Assembly (NCBI RefSeq): GCF_041296385.1
Contig: NW_027184085.1
Coordinates: forward strand, 14,916,801-14,980,800
Direction of reading: 5' to 3'
DNA from: Aphelocoma coerulescens
Taxonomy: Eukaryota > Chordata > Aves > Passeriformes > Corvidae
Length of the DNA: 64,000 nucleotides
How positions within the stretch are numbered: position 1 is the stretch's first letter; every line of letters begins with the position of its first letter. Of this stretch, positions 13,300 to 26,100 are shown one piece after another. The position numbers and the translations under genes were made by a program. The notes under the pieces are model-generated. The model had not been told where the DNA came from. It saw only the letters and a list, made by a program, of their open reading frames with translations, and ran no database searches.

Positions 13300-14171
13300 A
13301 CTGCAAATAAATGGTGCTGCTGCCGGCATTTTTTGTGCCATCACATTACTTGCTGCTGCCACAGATAGAGTGACGCACTTCACTTGCAAGAGAGAAGTAG
13401 CAATATCTTTATTGATGTAAAACAGCGATTTAACAAAGTTTGGCGGTAAATGCGTCAGCAGTTTAACAATATTCGATGGCAAGGTATACTTGACTGTTTA
13501 CAGCTCAGAGGATGGGGTCAGGCAAAACTGTCCAGGAGACCCTCCCATTGAGTCATGAGGTTTGGAAAGGACACTCTTGTGTTCTGAATTTTCTGTTTGG
13601 AGTTTAGTTGTGGCTGCATCCAGACTTAGTCCCAAACTCAGTCAATGTCTATTTATGCCTAAATATCAGTCTATGTCTAAAGGATTGTACATGCACAATC
13701 AATATTTTATGTCACTTACGTAAGATTTCAAACTTTAGCATATTACTAATCACTTTTATGGCAAGGAATCTCTCAGCCTAAAGCAGTAACCAGAAGAGGT
13801 GTTCATGCTGAAGGGGAGATCCTGGCATACAGCCCCTGCTATACAGGAGAGCTGAACAGACCTCGGGCTGTCCACTGTTTATGGAGTAAGATGATTGACT
13901 TATGGTCATATTTGCACAGCAGCCATCTTTCGTTTGGCGCATGCTCAACTAGCCCTCAGCTGTTGAACAAGACTCATGGCCCTTCGGTGTCAAGCAAGAT
14001 TTATGGCCCTTAACTATTGTGTTGATATCTGTGAGCCAGATGTAGCCGTCACAACCACCCCGGGTGGCTGTTGCTCAAACAGAAAACGGCAGGGGTTGGG
14101 GCATATTGCCGCAGCTGCCAAGAGTGAAACAAAATGTTCTGAGTACAATCAGGTAATCAGAAGTTAGGACA
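13300..14171 (-). mobile_element. Candidate solo retroviral LTR (endogenous retrovirus)
   Basis: This roughly 870-bp block stands out from its AT-rich, CpG-poor surroundings by having about 15 CpG sites. On the minus strand it has the layout of an LTR: a long promoter-like region, an AATAAA signal (plus coordinates 13408-13413) and about 100 bp of possible U5 after it. A minus-strand TGTCC at 14171-14167 could be the 5' edge. The text resembles bird (songbird) ERV LTRs as I remember them, but I cannot name the family. No gag, pol or env reading frame and no second LTR were seen nearby, so it would be a solo LTR left by recombination. I could not find a matching target-site duplication, so both edges are approximate. 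Confidence 0.55.
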
Positions 14172-17100
14172 TTTCTCTTTGTTGCCCATAAAGTAGCTGA
14201 GAGATCTTTTCTGCTGCTGAGCAGGATTTCAAAATATTTTGGAAGGACTACTGGAATAATTTTTTCTGTCCTATTGTAATAGGATTCTGACTTTGTCATA
14301 TAAAGGTCATTTCCCTTTATTAATACCATAGCGAGTGTTTTGAAAAAGGAATTTGTCAGTAGTCCTTGGTAGCTCACTTCAGTCAACAGCTGGCTCAGAC
14401 TTAGTAACTTTGTTCCACACTAAGCTGTCCCTTTATTTTTGGAAAAGAGAGTTGCTGCTCACTGCTCATTTATTCTTCTGAATTTCAGAGTTCTTTGGAA
14501 ACTCAGAAATTAAACTAACACAAGACTCCTTGTAGAATTACGTATGAATGGGACACACAATCTGTTATATTCTCAGCCTGCTGAAATGTGAGCAGGCACT
14601 TTCTAAAAACTGTGATAATAGAATTTGGCAGTGCATATTATGGAGTAGACTGACGTAAAGATTTACTATGTAGGGACTTGTCTAATCCACTTGTTTCATG
14701 ATGTGAACCAGGAGGGAACCCTGCTTACAGGTTTTACTTTGAGTAACCACACGCAGGATGATCTGTTTTATAATAATACTAATATTATTCATGCTTTGGC
14801 ATGGAAAATGCATTCTATTTATTTCAAACATCTGTTTAATTTTTCTCTCTGTTGAAGGATTTTCTCATTTGGCAGTTGGGGGGTGTATTGTTTTGGGTTT
14901 TTTTATTATAAATACAGAGGTGATAGCATTTTACACATTGCATTGTAGAAGGATTGCAGAGAAGTAATGATGAAACTTTCACTCACAATCATATTTTGCT
15001 TTCCATTATTTATTATTTAGTGATCTATCTCTACATTAAAATTATACACATAACAGGAAGAAAATTCTGAGGGTACAAAAATATTCCTGCTGCTCTTTCT
15101 TCAGCTGGTGGTAACTCAGTAAAGGAAAACTCTTTTTTAAAATGTTACTTTTTTTCTTGTTCAGGCTAGGGCAGTGTGGCCCTAGGTATTCAGTTTGCAT
15201 GTACACAGTAGTTCTTTAGATGTTATTTGTGGGGTCTGGCAGGCAGATTTTTTTTTCCCTGGTTATTTAAAGAGCCTGATACTGTGAAATCTGGTCTTCT
15301 TTTTGTAGTCCCACCCACTAGAAACCAGATTATTTTGAATTATTCAAGTAATGTAAGCACCATGTCTGACTTTTTAAAATGCTTTTAAAAGCTGACTTGC
15401 ATCCTTGGGAAGAGGTAACTTTCTATGTTGAATTTATGTTCTTTTTATTTAACACAGAAATGCTACTAGTTCAGAACTGGTTTGCATGCTGCTGTGCCAG
15501 CTATCACGGCAGCAATAATGTGCTTAGGAATTCAGAACATCACATACTACCTTTTTTATCAGCATGCCATCTTTCTGAGACTTAGACACTGTGCTTTTAG
15601 AGGAAAAGGAAATGTTATTTTCTTAATTTTACTAGTTTATAAGTTACTGCACTGTAGTATAATGTCTAAAGAAGTAGTAGCAAGCATAATGGTAGTGAGC
15701 TACTACTCATCCTCTTGAAGGTCCAGAGATTTCTTCCAGGGCAGCTGATTTTCACCAGGAATGTGCATTAGGAATGAGTTGGTCGGTCACCCTGACCTCT
15801 CTTTGCCTTTTAAATGTGTGTTAATTTTAATGTCAAGGTTAGCACAGGGTCCTGTGGCTTGGCAGGCCCTCAGCGACATGGGTTCAGGCCACTGCTGCAG
15901 TTTGAGTGAGAAGCCCAGGTGCTGCGCTCAGGGCAGCCAAGCAGACTGCCCCACTGGTGGCCTTCCCTGAGGGACAGCAGGACCAGGACACACATTTGAA
16001 TTTTGTCATGTTGCCCTCCCACTGTAGGTGACCTTCGCTGCTCCAGAACTCATCTCTTGTCTGTCTCTCCTGTTTTCATGCAGGTGCTGGGATGGCTGGA
16101 GAAGGTCGTGATTTGCAGCTGAGCTGAGGGAGGCGTGACACATCGTCCATCCCCTGCTGACATTTGAGGTAGGGTGATAACATTTGTCTTACCTGCAACT
16201 GACTTTATTACCAGTGTTGGCTAAGCAGATTGATCAATAGAATCCCGTAGTGCCCTACAGATAACAGATCCTAGGAGTCATTCCTGAAGGAGGTGATAAT
16301 TATAATAGGCATTATACAAAATAGTGGTTGGGATTTAATTGTCATATTTTAATACCCAAAACAATAGAGAAATGTGAATTAAGGCTGTCAGATTCAGTCC
16401 TGATTAAATTGATGACTTCATGCCCTTCTGTCAATCTCTAGTAACCAGCATTTGAGACTGAGGGCTGGGTGACTCTTAAAAGTGGTTAAAAGCTATTTTT
16501 CCTTGTCAGAGAAAAATTATTATACTGCATCTTAATGAGCCATTTCCTACTTAGAGTGTTATTTAGGATATTAATTGCCTGACTTTTTAAATGCACTCTA
16601 TTGAAAAAAATAGAGAAAAAAAATCTGTATTTTATAAGTGAGGGAGAATGTGAAAATGCCTATCAGAACATTGTAGGTAACAAATAATAGTTTAAATGAC
16701 ACAAGTGTCATTGAGTTTGTACATATCGGTTCTAATTCATATCCAGAATGTATTACTGAAAGCCTAATCAGAGTACAGTGGCGTAAATTTGAATCAAAAC
16801 ATCACAGAAATACACTGTTGTATAAGGGATTCAGACCTGTGATTGCTCATGGCGTGAAGCTGAAAAGCTGTTATCTGGTGTTAAATTGCTGCATGAGACT
16901 TTACAGCTGCTGTCTGTGTACTGTAGCACTTTTATGAGACTTGAACTGGCTATTCCTGTCTAAGTGTAGACACTTGAACTGTCATTAAATAGAAGAGAAA
17001 TTCTAGATACTTCATGCTTTGGTTACAATAACAGTAGGTAAAATTTGCTATCTATCCTGTGTCTGTGTTCTTAATGTTTCTGAAATCTGATGGTAGAACT

Positions 17101-20100
17101 CTAGGTTCATTCATTGCACCATGGGTCTCTCCTTGGGAGATTTGTCTATACCAATTTCACCAAGAAAATTAAAAGGTCAGAATAGTGAAAAGTTACTTGT
17201 AAAAATGCTTGTAAAGTATGCATAAATTAGTCATTAGCGACCTCCTTAACCAAAGCCGCCTTTGTTGTGGTTACCATGCCTTTTCATGCAGAGTTCAGCA
17301 CACCTGAAAAACAGTTTATGAATGACTTCTTTGATTTTATAGCTGAAACATGTCAAAACAACCATACAGAAAACTCTTTCTGTGCTCTGTTTTCCTGGCT
17401 TTCTGTGCCCAGGGAGCCATTTGATCCATAGATAAACTGCCCATTCCAGATTCCTCTGCAAGCAGCCTAGCACTGGGAGGACACAGCTTGGACACAGGGT
17501 CTGGCCCTGGTTCTGAGCTCCACCACAGACTCAGGTTCTGTCACCCTCTGTACCTTTCTGTGTTTTAGTTTCTTGTTTGTAAATGAAAGCTGATAATTAT
17601 GAACTTTCAGAAGGGAGCAAAAATCCCAGTCCTTAGGAAATACTGTTAATTGCACAGTGCTGTGTCATATTTGATGTGATGTTGACATGCTGTTACCAGG
17701 GGAGAATTTAAACCTTTTGCAATTAAGTGTGACCATTTTTTATTCTTTTAAGTGTATGAATCTAGTCACCTGCTATCAAGTGTGATTACTGAAGAAAAAG
17801 TTGTATGCAATAAGTGACCTAAAAATCAGGACTGATTTATGCATCAGGGCGATTCAAAACTCCACCTGCTGTGATATTCCACAGTTCTAATAATGTTGGG
17901 GGAAATATACGCTGTGAGGAAGTGATTTACTGAATATTGCTGTACAATTTGTAGTGAGCCTAAGAGCAGTCAGTCTCCTCACACTTATGTGAACGTGGCT
18001 GCTTTCACAAGATTGGTGTGACTGGTAAGAGTCATATATTTCAGGTGCGGATGGTATTATTGCTAATGACTTTTTTAAAAAATAAAAGATAAATTTTTTT
18101 ATATATAGTAAAGTTTTTCTTAAGATGGAAGCCTTTGACCTCTCCAGAAATACAGCTTCCTGTGATACTAAATTTATTTGCTATCAGAACTACAAAAAGG
18201 AGCAGTCACATTTTTTCCTTTCCATGCTGACACTTTCCACATGGCCATGTGGGTGAGACTGCCATTCAGAGCCCAGGGCTGAGTGATGTGAGGGTGGTCA
18301 CTGGTGCCCTGATTAAAGGGAGAGAGCCAGTTCCTAAGGCTTTTGCTGACAGGCATCTGTGCAAGCAGCCTTGCTCCCTGCTTCAGTATAAAAATGGGTA
18401 CTGAGGCAAGGCTGCTGGTCAGACTTCAAAGGAGTTGGGTGCTGTGCTAGATGAGAAGAGCCCCCAGCAGGGCTTTACAAACCTCCCTCTAATGTCCTGC
18501 CATTTAGTCCGCTCCCTTTTTTGAACTGTATGTCTGAGATCTAGCCTGGTATGGGATTTGTTATTGTGAGTAGATTCCACAGAGTGGGTTTGTGTCTGAG
18601 AAATACTTAGAGTTGTGGATGTGGGTGGAGGCCCAGACTCTTAGCTGCTTCTTAGGGCAGCTACCTTGTGAATTTTATCTGTAAATATCTATTTCCTCAT
18701 GGTCCTGTGTAAAATAACAATAACAGCAGTGGAAAAATGTGAATGCACTACTCCGTTTTAATGAGCAGCTGAATGTGCTCCAAAGTTTCACTTTTTTAAT
18801 GAGTTGGTATTGTGGTGCAGTTCCTGCAGAGAAGGAAGTCATAAAATCAGTGGAGCCGGATGTGCTGTCCATTGGCCAGCCAGCCAGCTTTGTGCTGGGC
18901 AGCTCTGTTGCTTGTAGCACCTGTTGGTTGCAGAGCATCCCATTTTGAGCTGATCAGTCCAAAGTTCATGGGTTTTATGTGTGATGTCTAAAATCAAAGG
19001 TTGCAATGCTGAACTATGATTGCTTTTGTCTCTGACGTTTGAGAAGTGGTATATGTGCTATGATTGCTATGTATGTTTAGTGGCTTAAATCCACTGCATT
19101 GGTGTTACCAGAGCTAAAGACCACATTTCATTCCCATTGTTTGTGAAAGAGCTGTACACTTATTAAGAAGGTTCTAGTTGCTTGAGTGTTTTAGGTGAGC
19201 TTCTCTTTATCTTAATTGCAGTTCTTTCTGTCTTAATGCAAACCTGTCAATTTATTGGTTTGGGTTTGGTTTTGGGATTTTTTTAATCCACTACAGCTTT
19301 ACTTTGTGTTGCTGGGATGGCTGGCAATATTCCCACAAGACTAATATTCTGTGATAGGTAAGACATTGGAGGGGGTTGCAGTCCATGCTTTACTCTGCTG
19401 CTAGGCTGCAGTGTAAATGCAGGCAAGCTGTTCCTCTTCCCAGTGTGTCCCTTTCCCTGTCTGTTAAATGGATAATGCCACTGACTCCTGCTGCAGACTG
19501 CTTCAGGATTTGCTGATGGAAAATATTATCTGACATCATTAAAATACCTCTTTAGAAACATATCTGTCAAATTACCTTCAAAGTTAATCTGGTTGTTTCT
19601 GTGGCTTATTTTACAGACACTTCTTAGTTTCTTCATTGGTAAAGTTTTTTAGAGGGACACAGCTCTGTCAGTTTCCAATGTGAATTTCTAACTACAATCT
19701 GGCATTTCTCTTTATTTCCATTGCAGACGAAGGTGTCACTGTAGTGCTGTGATAGCTGTAGGTGCCCACTCAGATTTACTAGGAGGTAAACTCTCTAAAC
19801 TAGTAACTGTTCAGTAGGTCATCAACTCCAGAGATTACCAGGCATGTCTGTTTGCATTATTCCCCTTGAAAGGCAGGCTGGCTTCATCACTCACTGGGCA
19901 ATCCAAACTTGTCTCCACTTCCTTAATAATCATTTCAAAGTTGTTCTGGATCTCATGTCACATACCCTTTGACCTCTCCAGTGGAGGAAAAAAGACTTTC
20001 TATGAGGTTTCCCATACTTCTTGCTCATCAGGTCTTTTGTCTTCTACCCATGCTCATTTGCCTCACAGGATGGAATATCCCCCTCTCATATATCAATATT

Positions 20101-23100
20101 CAGGATATAAATATATATCTATATATATGTACACAGAGGATATAAATAAAGCTCTGAGTTCTTGTGAAGGTACACCTTCAGGTTTCATCAAAACACCAAT
20201 ATGCCTGTGTGCATGTGTGTGTTACGTGTGTGCAAGCATGTAAACACAGACCAAACCCAACCTCTGCTGCTTCTTTGGGAAAAAGCCTTACAAGACCTGT
20301 GGTAATTGAAATAGCTAAAATAATGCCATGGTATGTTATAAAATGTGAATTGGAAGAAGTTACTTGAAGCCCATGAAAAATCAAGCAGTGTACACAGTTT
20401 GTAAATTAGATTGGCTTTCAGTAAATTCTGTGATCAAAATAAGCTAATTAGTCCCCCTATATCTGGAAATACTAGGCACTCTAGCCTTGGAAAAATCGAT
20501 TAAAAATTAGTAGCATTCCTCCTACAGCTCATGGCTTAAAAGATGTCATTAACAGCTGCATCATAAAAATGTGTATCAGAAGGAATTGTTTCAGTATAAA
20601 GGTTTTAGAGATCCTGTTTGGATGGTATCTAAAAATGCTCATATGTTTCTAAGCCACTTTGGTAAATGTGGGCATAGTCTTTTGCTGTATGCAAGATGCT
20701 TCATCAAAACATACCTTAAACTTAAAAGTTGGGTATTTTATGTTCCAGCTCTTACCATTGCAAGTGGAGGCAGAAGGTAACAGATTTTTTAAGATTTTTA
20801 TGAAGGTTTGAACAGACATCAGATTTTCTTCACAAGTTCTTTCTTACCTTGTTTTGGCAGTGCTGCATTTAAAAATACCAAGTGATCTTCTCCACTTGCT
20901 GGTTTCATTCATTATTTCTTTCAACTATGTGCTGATTTTCACAATTAAGGATGTAGCTCAAAATCTCTCTGTATGTCTCGATGAAGTAGTTTAAGCAGCT
21001 GTTTCATGCAGTAGGCTACTTTTTGGTAGGTCCCCACCATTTACATATTCAGATTTGTGTGAAAAATTTGTGTTAAAGCACCAAATCAGCAGTAAATAGG
21101 GGAGGGAACAATGCTGGTATGATCTTAGAGAGGACACATGGAAAGCCAATCACAATGCTTCTCATTGACGCAGAATTTCTTAAACAGATAATTTTGCTTT
21201 GCAATTATTGTGAATAACAGCTGCATTGAATAGGTGTGCTCATATTCTGACTCTGCACCTGTTTAACTGAAATTCAAAGTTGTTTCAGTCTGCATATTAC
21301 AAATTCAAATTAAAAGAATATACATCATATCTTAAACCTATGTGAGCTGCAGGACATAAAAAACCTCACTAAATTAAAATACACTGATTGCTCTTAAACC
21401 TTCTGTCAAGATTATTATTCTTTTCCTGTAGACCAAATGAGAGTAAATATGTGAGTGCTTGGAGTCCTGAGTGGACATCCAGAAATGCATTGTCTGTCAT
21501 TTACTAGCTTTCACTTACTGTTCTATTTAAGTTAATGACTTCCTAAATGCCATACAGGCTCTGTTATGTAGTCTTTAATCTGTTTAGGAGCACACGAATA
21601 ATTTAGCATGCAATTAAACCATATAATTAATTTGTCCCATGGTAATGAACTGTTAAGTAATTTCATTAGTCTAGGGTAAATACCAGGTCTTGAACTTAAA
21701 TTTTACAACTTCTTGAAGATGTTTTTTCCTAGAAGAAATTTTTTAAACACAAACATTATTTAAAATTAAAAGTCTGCTCCCTCTGATTTCCTGAAATTGC
21801 TCTTTGGGCAAAAATGACTGGCTATTACCAAACTGTTTCAAAATGACGAAACTCCTGATCTCCAGTGAAACAGAACTGGGTTATAGCCAAGCATTTTTGA
21901 ACAAAGCATCCTCAATTTCTTCCAATCACCTTGAACCCAAACCTGCCTTGCAGACTTCAAAGAGCAGTTTAAGGAAATCAGAGGGAGCAGGGTTTTCATG
22001 TTACAGAAAAGCTCCAAGAGATCAGATGAGGATTTACTTAGGATGTGTGCTGAAACCTAACTGACTATATTTGCCCAGGTACCAGGTAGTATGTTTTTTA
22101 ATTCAAGTGATTTGCAGATACTGGCACACAAGAGAAGGCCTGCAGAGAATGTGCCAGCTGAAGACTGCTGTATAGTGAAGATCCAGCAGCACATGTATGA
22201 TGGTTATTTATTATCAAGCATGAAATTAATCCTGTTTGTTTTCCCTCCTGTTCCAGTCTAAACTCCCAGTGGTGTCACACAGGTTGCTTTGCACCGTGAT
22301 TCCTGTGCTTCATAATTTTTTCCTTATTTCTGTGAGGTGCTAAGCTTTCTTGCAGTGCTAGGAGAATTACTTAGCCATGTTCTCATGTTAAATATATAAT
22401 CTTGCCTGCTTGAAATCAGATGTCTTTTACTGCTTTGCTGGCTTGGGTCCACACTGCTATAGTCCTGATGGGATTTGAACTTCAATGCTGCTGGCAAGAC
22501 ACTGAAGAGTTTGTGGTTTGGGGTTTTTTCACACTTGCACAAAGTTTTTTTCACAGCACTGGAAATATCATTTAATCTCTTTATGTAGAGTGAGAATAAT
22601 TATCTCAGTGAAATGTTTTTGAGCAAAACCACATTTTTTTTAGTACAGATTACTAGGGTGTTGGTTCTAGATACAGACATAGATATTTCTCTTTGTTTTC
22701 TTGACATGATATTGGACATTAAATGGATGCATTATATTTCTTCAAACAAACTGGAACATACATTTGCTTATATAAAGAAATTCTCCAACTTTTCTTTGCG
22801 ATTCATTGTACAAATAACAAAGCAAATATTGGATGACTGCTATCTAAATACTAATAATAACTAAAAATAATTTAAAAAAAGGAGACGCCTTGGAAGAATT
22901 ACTACTAGAGTTGAGAAAGTGTTTCTAGCCTGAAAAAATTACCATTCTCATAAACAGGTCTGAATCTTCCTTAATGCTACAATTATATGTAAAGCTGAGT
23001 ATCTGCTCAGCAATTCACATCTGCATGTTATGCAGCTAAATGTTTGCAATTTCTATTACCTGAGATACATTCACTGTTTTGGGGCTGAAAGGCAAACAGA

Positions 23101-26100
23101 GCAATTAAGTCTATTCCAAGTTCAAATTTTTCTGTGTGGTAGACAGAAATTTAAGGCTATAACTGCAGTCCTCTTTTAGGAATTGTTTTCTGATGGGGAG
23201 ATCTACTAGTCTTAGAGATGAGATCCTCCTCTATGTACCTAGTCCATTTGGTTACTGCAGTCAAGGTATAACATATTTTATTGTAAATAAAGAATTGATA
23301 CATCACGTGCCACAGCCATCCTTAGACTTCTTAGCCAAGTTTTTTGAGAATTACTCTAAATAGCATTAGTACAAGCCCAGAGTAATGTCCAAAGTATGGA
23401 TTCACTGAAGGGCTCCTTAACCACATCCAAGAACTGATAATCATTTGGCCTGTTACAAGTTTAAATCAGAGTCATTAGCTGACATATCAATCCATAGGAA
23501 AAACAAATCAACTAAAAGCACTAAAGGTGTCTATAACAATAGAGAGAGAAATAAACTGGGTGTTGATATTAAAATTTCATATACTCTGTATTCCAAAATT
23601 AAAAGTGAGTGTAGGGAAAAAAAAAATTTTAAACTCAAAGTGAGCAATTAATTCAATAGCTTCCATTTGCAATTTTAACATGTTAACACTTGAAATTACT
23701 ATAAATTATTTAGCTTACATAAAGACCTAATTAATATATAGAATTGCCTCTATTCCATAGGTTTAATTTGTATTTATAGTGTACTTTTTCATAGTCCTCA
23801 AATTTGCATAAAAACATGCATAGTAAATGCAACTTTATCTGGTGCTTCTTTTGTTGTTAAGGTCTTGACTTCTTTTTTTTTTTTAATAATTGAAATGTGC
23901 CCTTCATGAGGCTTTTGTTTGGTTGTTTTTTTAATTTGGAGTACGTAACTTCTGCTTCTGTGGTATCATTCCTTGTTCTTTCTATGTCCAGGATAACGGC
24001 ACACAATAGGTGAATGATGTGTTACTCATATCAGCTGAGACAATTTGTTATTTCTGTTTCTTACTGTGGCTGAATATATAGCCCTGACAAGGGCTCTATA
24101 AAAACAGGCACTTGTCCAAGGGCTGCTGATGACTTAATCAAGCTGTAGTATCAGCAAGCAAGGGAAGAAGGCTTTAAGTCCATTGCAGTTTTAGATTGTG
24201 TTGATTGGAAGGGCTAAAACTAATTTCAGTTGCAGAATGACTCCATCCTGTTGGCACTCAGGGGAAGGAGGGTACGCAGGCAAAGTGATTTCAGCTGTGC
24301 ATGATCAGCCAAAGTGGTGTGGATGTTTTTTGGCAAGCACAGAAGGATTACCTCTTGGTGTCATTGGTCGTGCCCTGAAATAACTTGTAAGAAATGTCCA
24401 CACTGTGAAAAATAAAGGCCTTTCACCCAGAAAAATTCTTCACAAGTACATGCATATATATTTGGTAGTTGTAATAAAGATTCAGGACAGACCTGGAAAG
24501 CCTGGAGTTACATTCCTTTCTCAGTACTTGTTCTTATTTGGTGGTGGATCTGCTGGTGTATGTTCACGTGCATGGCACACTCTTATGCTCTTGCCTTTTT
24601 ATGATCTAATGGAATGATGAAACAGCAGTGTATGGAAAACTCTTGAGATTAATCCTTCACTCAGTAATTTTGTGGATTGGTTTGCAGCAGAGGGGTTACC
24701 TTTGGTTCTGTACGAGTTGCATAGATCATGCTGTGACAAGAGATTATAAACTCGAGGAGTTTACTGGGGAAAAACTCTCATATTTGGAGTATATTGAGTT
24801 AATGGTGGTGGCAAAAGCAGAAATGCCGTGATAGGTGCAGCTCAATGTCCTTGTTCTTCTCCTTCTTTCTGGTTCTTTCAGGTTCAGAAGCTATCTAAAG
24901 GTCAAGATCTCACTTCAAACAAGTTTTGTTTATAAGCAATACCCCTTCTGGTTTACTTTGAGTGTTAACAATTTTACCTGACCAGAGCAGATGCAAACAA
25001 GTCAGTGTGCTGTGACTAAACTGTTTCTTTTCTCAGGGAGCTTCTTAGCCCAGTTTCTCCTGTTTATGCTGACTCTATTCACATCCCACTGGAGAGATGT
25101 TGTGTTTAAATTCACTTGTGATTGACCTTACTCCAACATTGCTATAGAAAAGGGCCAAGATATTTTTTTTATCCTTTTTATAACTCCTGGCTCCGTTTCT
25201 GTACTGATGTAATTAGCCTGAGCTGACCTCTAGCCAAATGTTTCTGTGGTCAAGTTTCAGCTGGCTTGAGGACGGTCAGCTGCTGTAATTTTTTTTCCCT
25301 GATTTTAACTCTGTTCATTCTTACAAGCTGCTGGAGTTGGGTAAGACATAGAATATTATTGTTTAGAACAGTGTGTGTTACAGACACTTGAGGGTTTTTT
25401 TTCTGTTGAATAAGAGGGACTTTATTAGTGCCATTTATCTTTCATAGGCACATAGGGTAGATGTTGGGAGGTAGATACTATTGGATTGTAAAAGGTCAGT
25501 TTTGTCCTAATGTCTAGAGAGAAGCTGTCTCTTGCTATGTTAACACTGAAGCCTCTGGAAAATACTGTTCTTGTTGACAGCAAGCTCACAAGAGTGTCTT
25601 AGAGGAAGGGCCATTTACGGAACAGATTTTTGAGAACTTTCTGCAGGGCAGTAGTTGTCTGATGGTGATGCAGGTGGCACTTCAGAGGACCCTTCTCTCA
25701 GAATTTTTATTCTGTACCATCAAAAGTGGTTTCATGATGGGGCAGCTCCTGCTTTCCACCAGATCTTCTCCCACGAGAGTGGAGCTGTGGCAGTGTAGCT
25801 CTCTCTTAATCTCAAATACTGCTAGTAGTGACCCTCATAACTGCAGCCCAGCCAAGCTTTTGGTGTTTGTGCTGGATGCAGAGGTCACGTCCCTGGTGCT
25901 TCACACCCCATGCAGAGCTCCATTTGTCTGGGTGAGGCTTTGAGTACAAGCCCTGTCCCAAGGGCTCTGGGTTGCAGCTCCAAGGAGATAGCACAACTTG
26001 TCCTTTACAGAGGCTGTTGGACAAAGGGTGGAGCATGATGCATCCGTATTTTCGGATGAGAGAAGTTACTGGTTTTGAGCACAGTCCTGTCCATATTGGG

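Noticed and set aside
24085..24110. TATA-box-like tataaaa as a possible alternative GHR promoter
   Set aside because: Such motifs are common in AT-rich DNA. There is no CpG enrichment, initiator or following exon with a donor that I can support.
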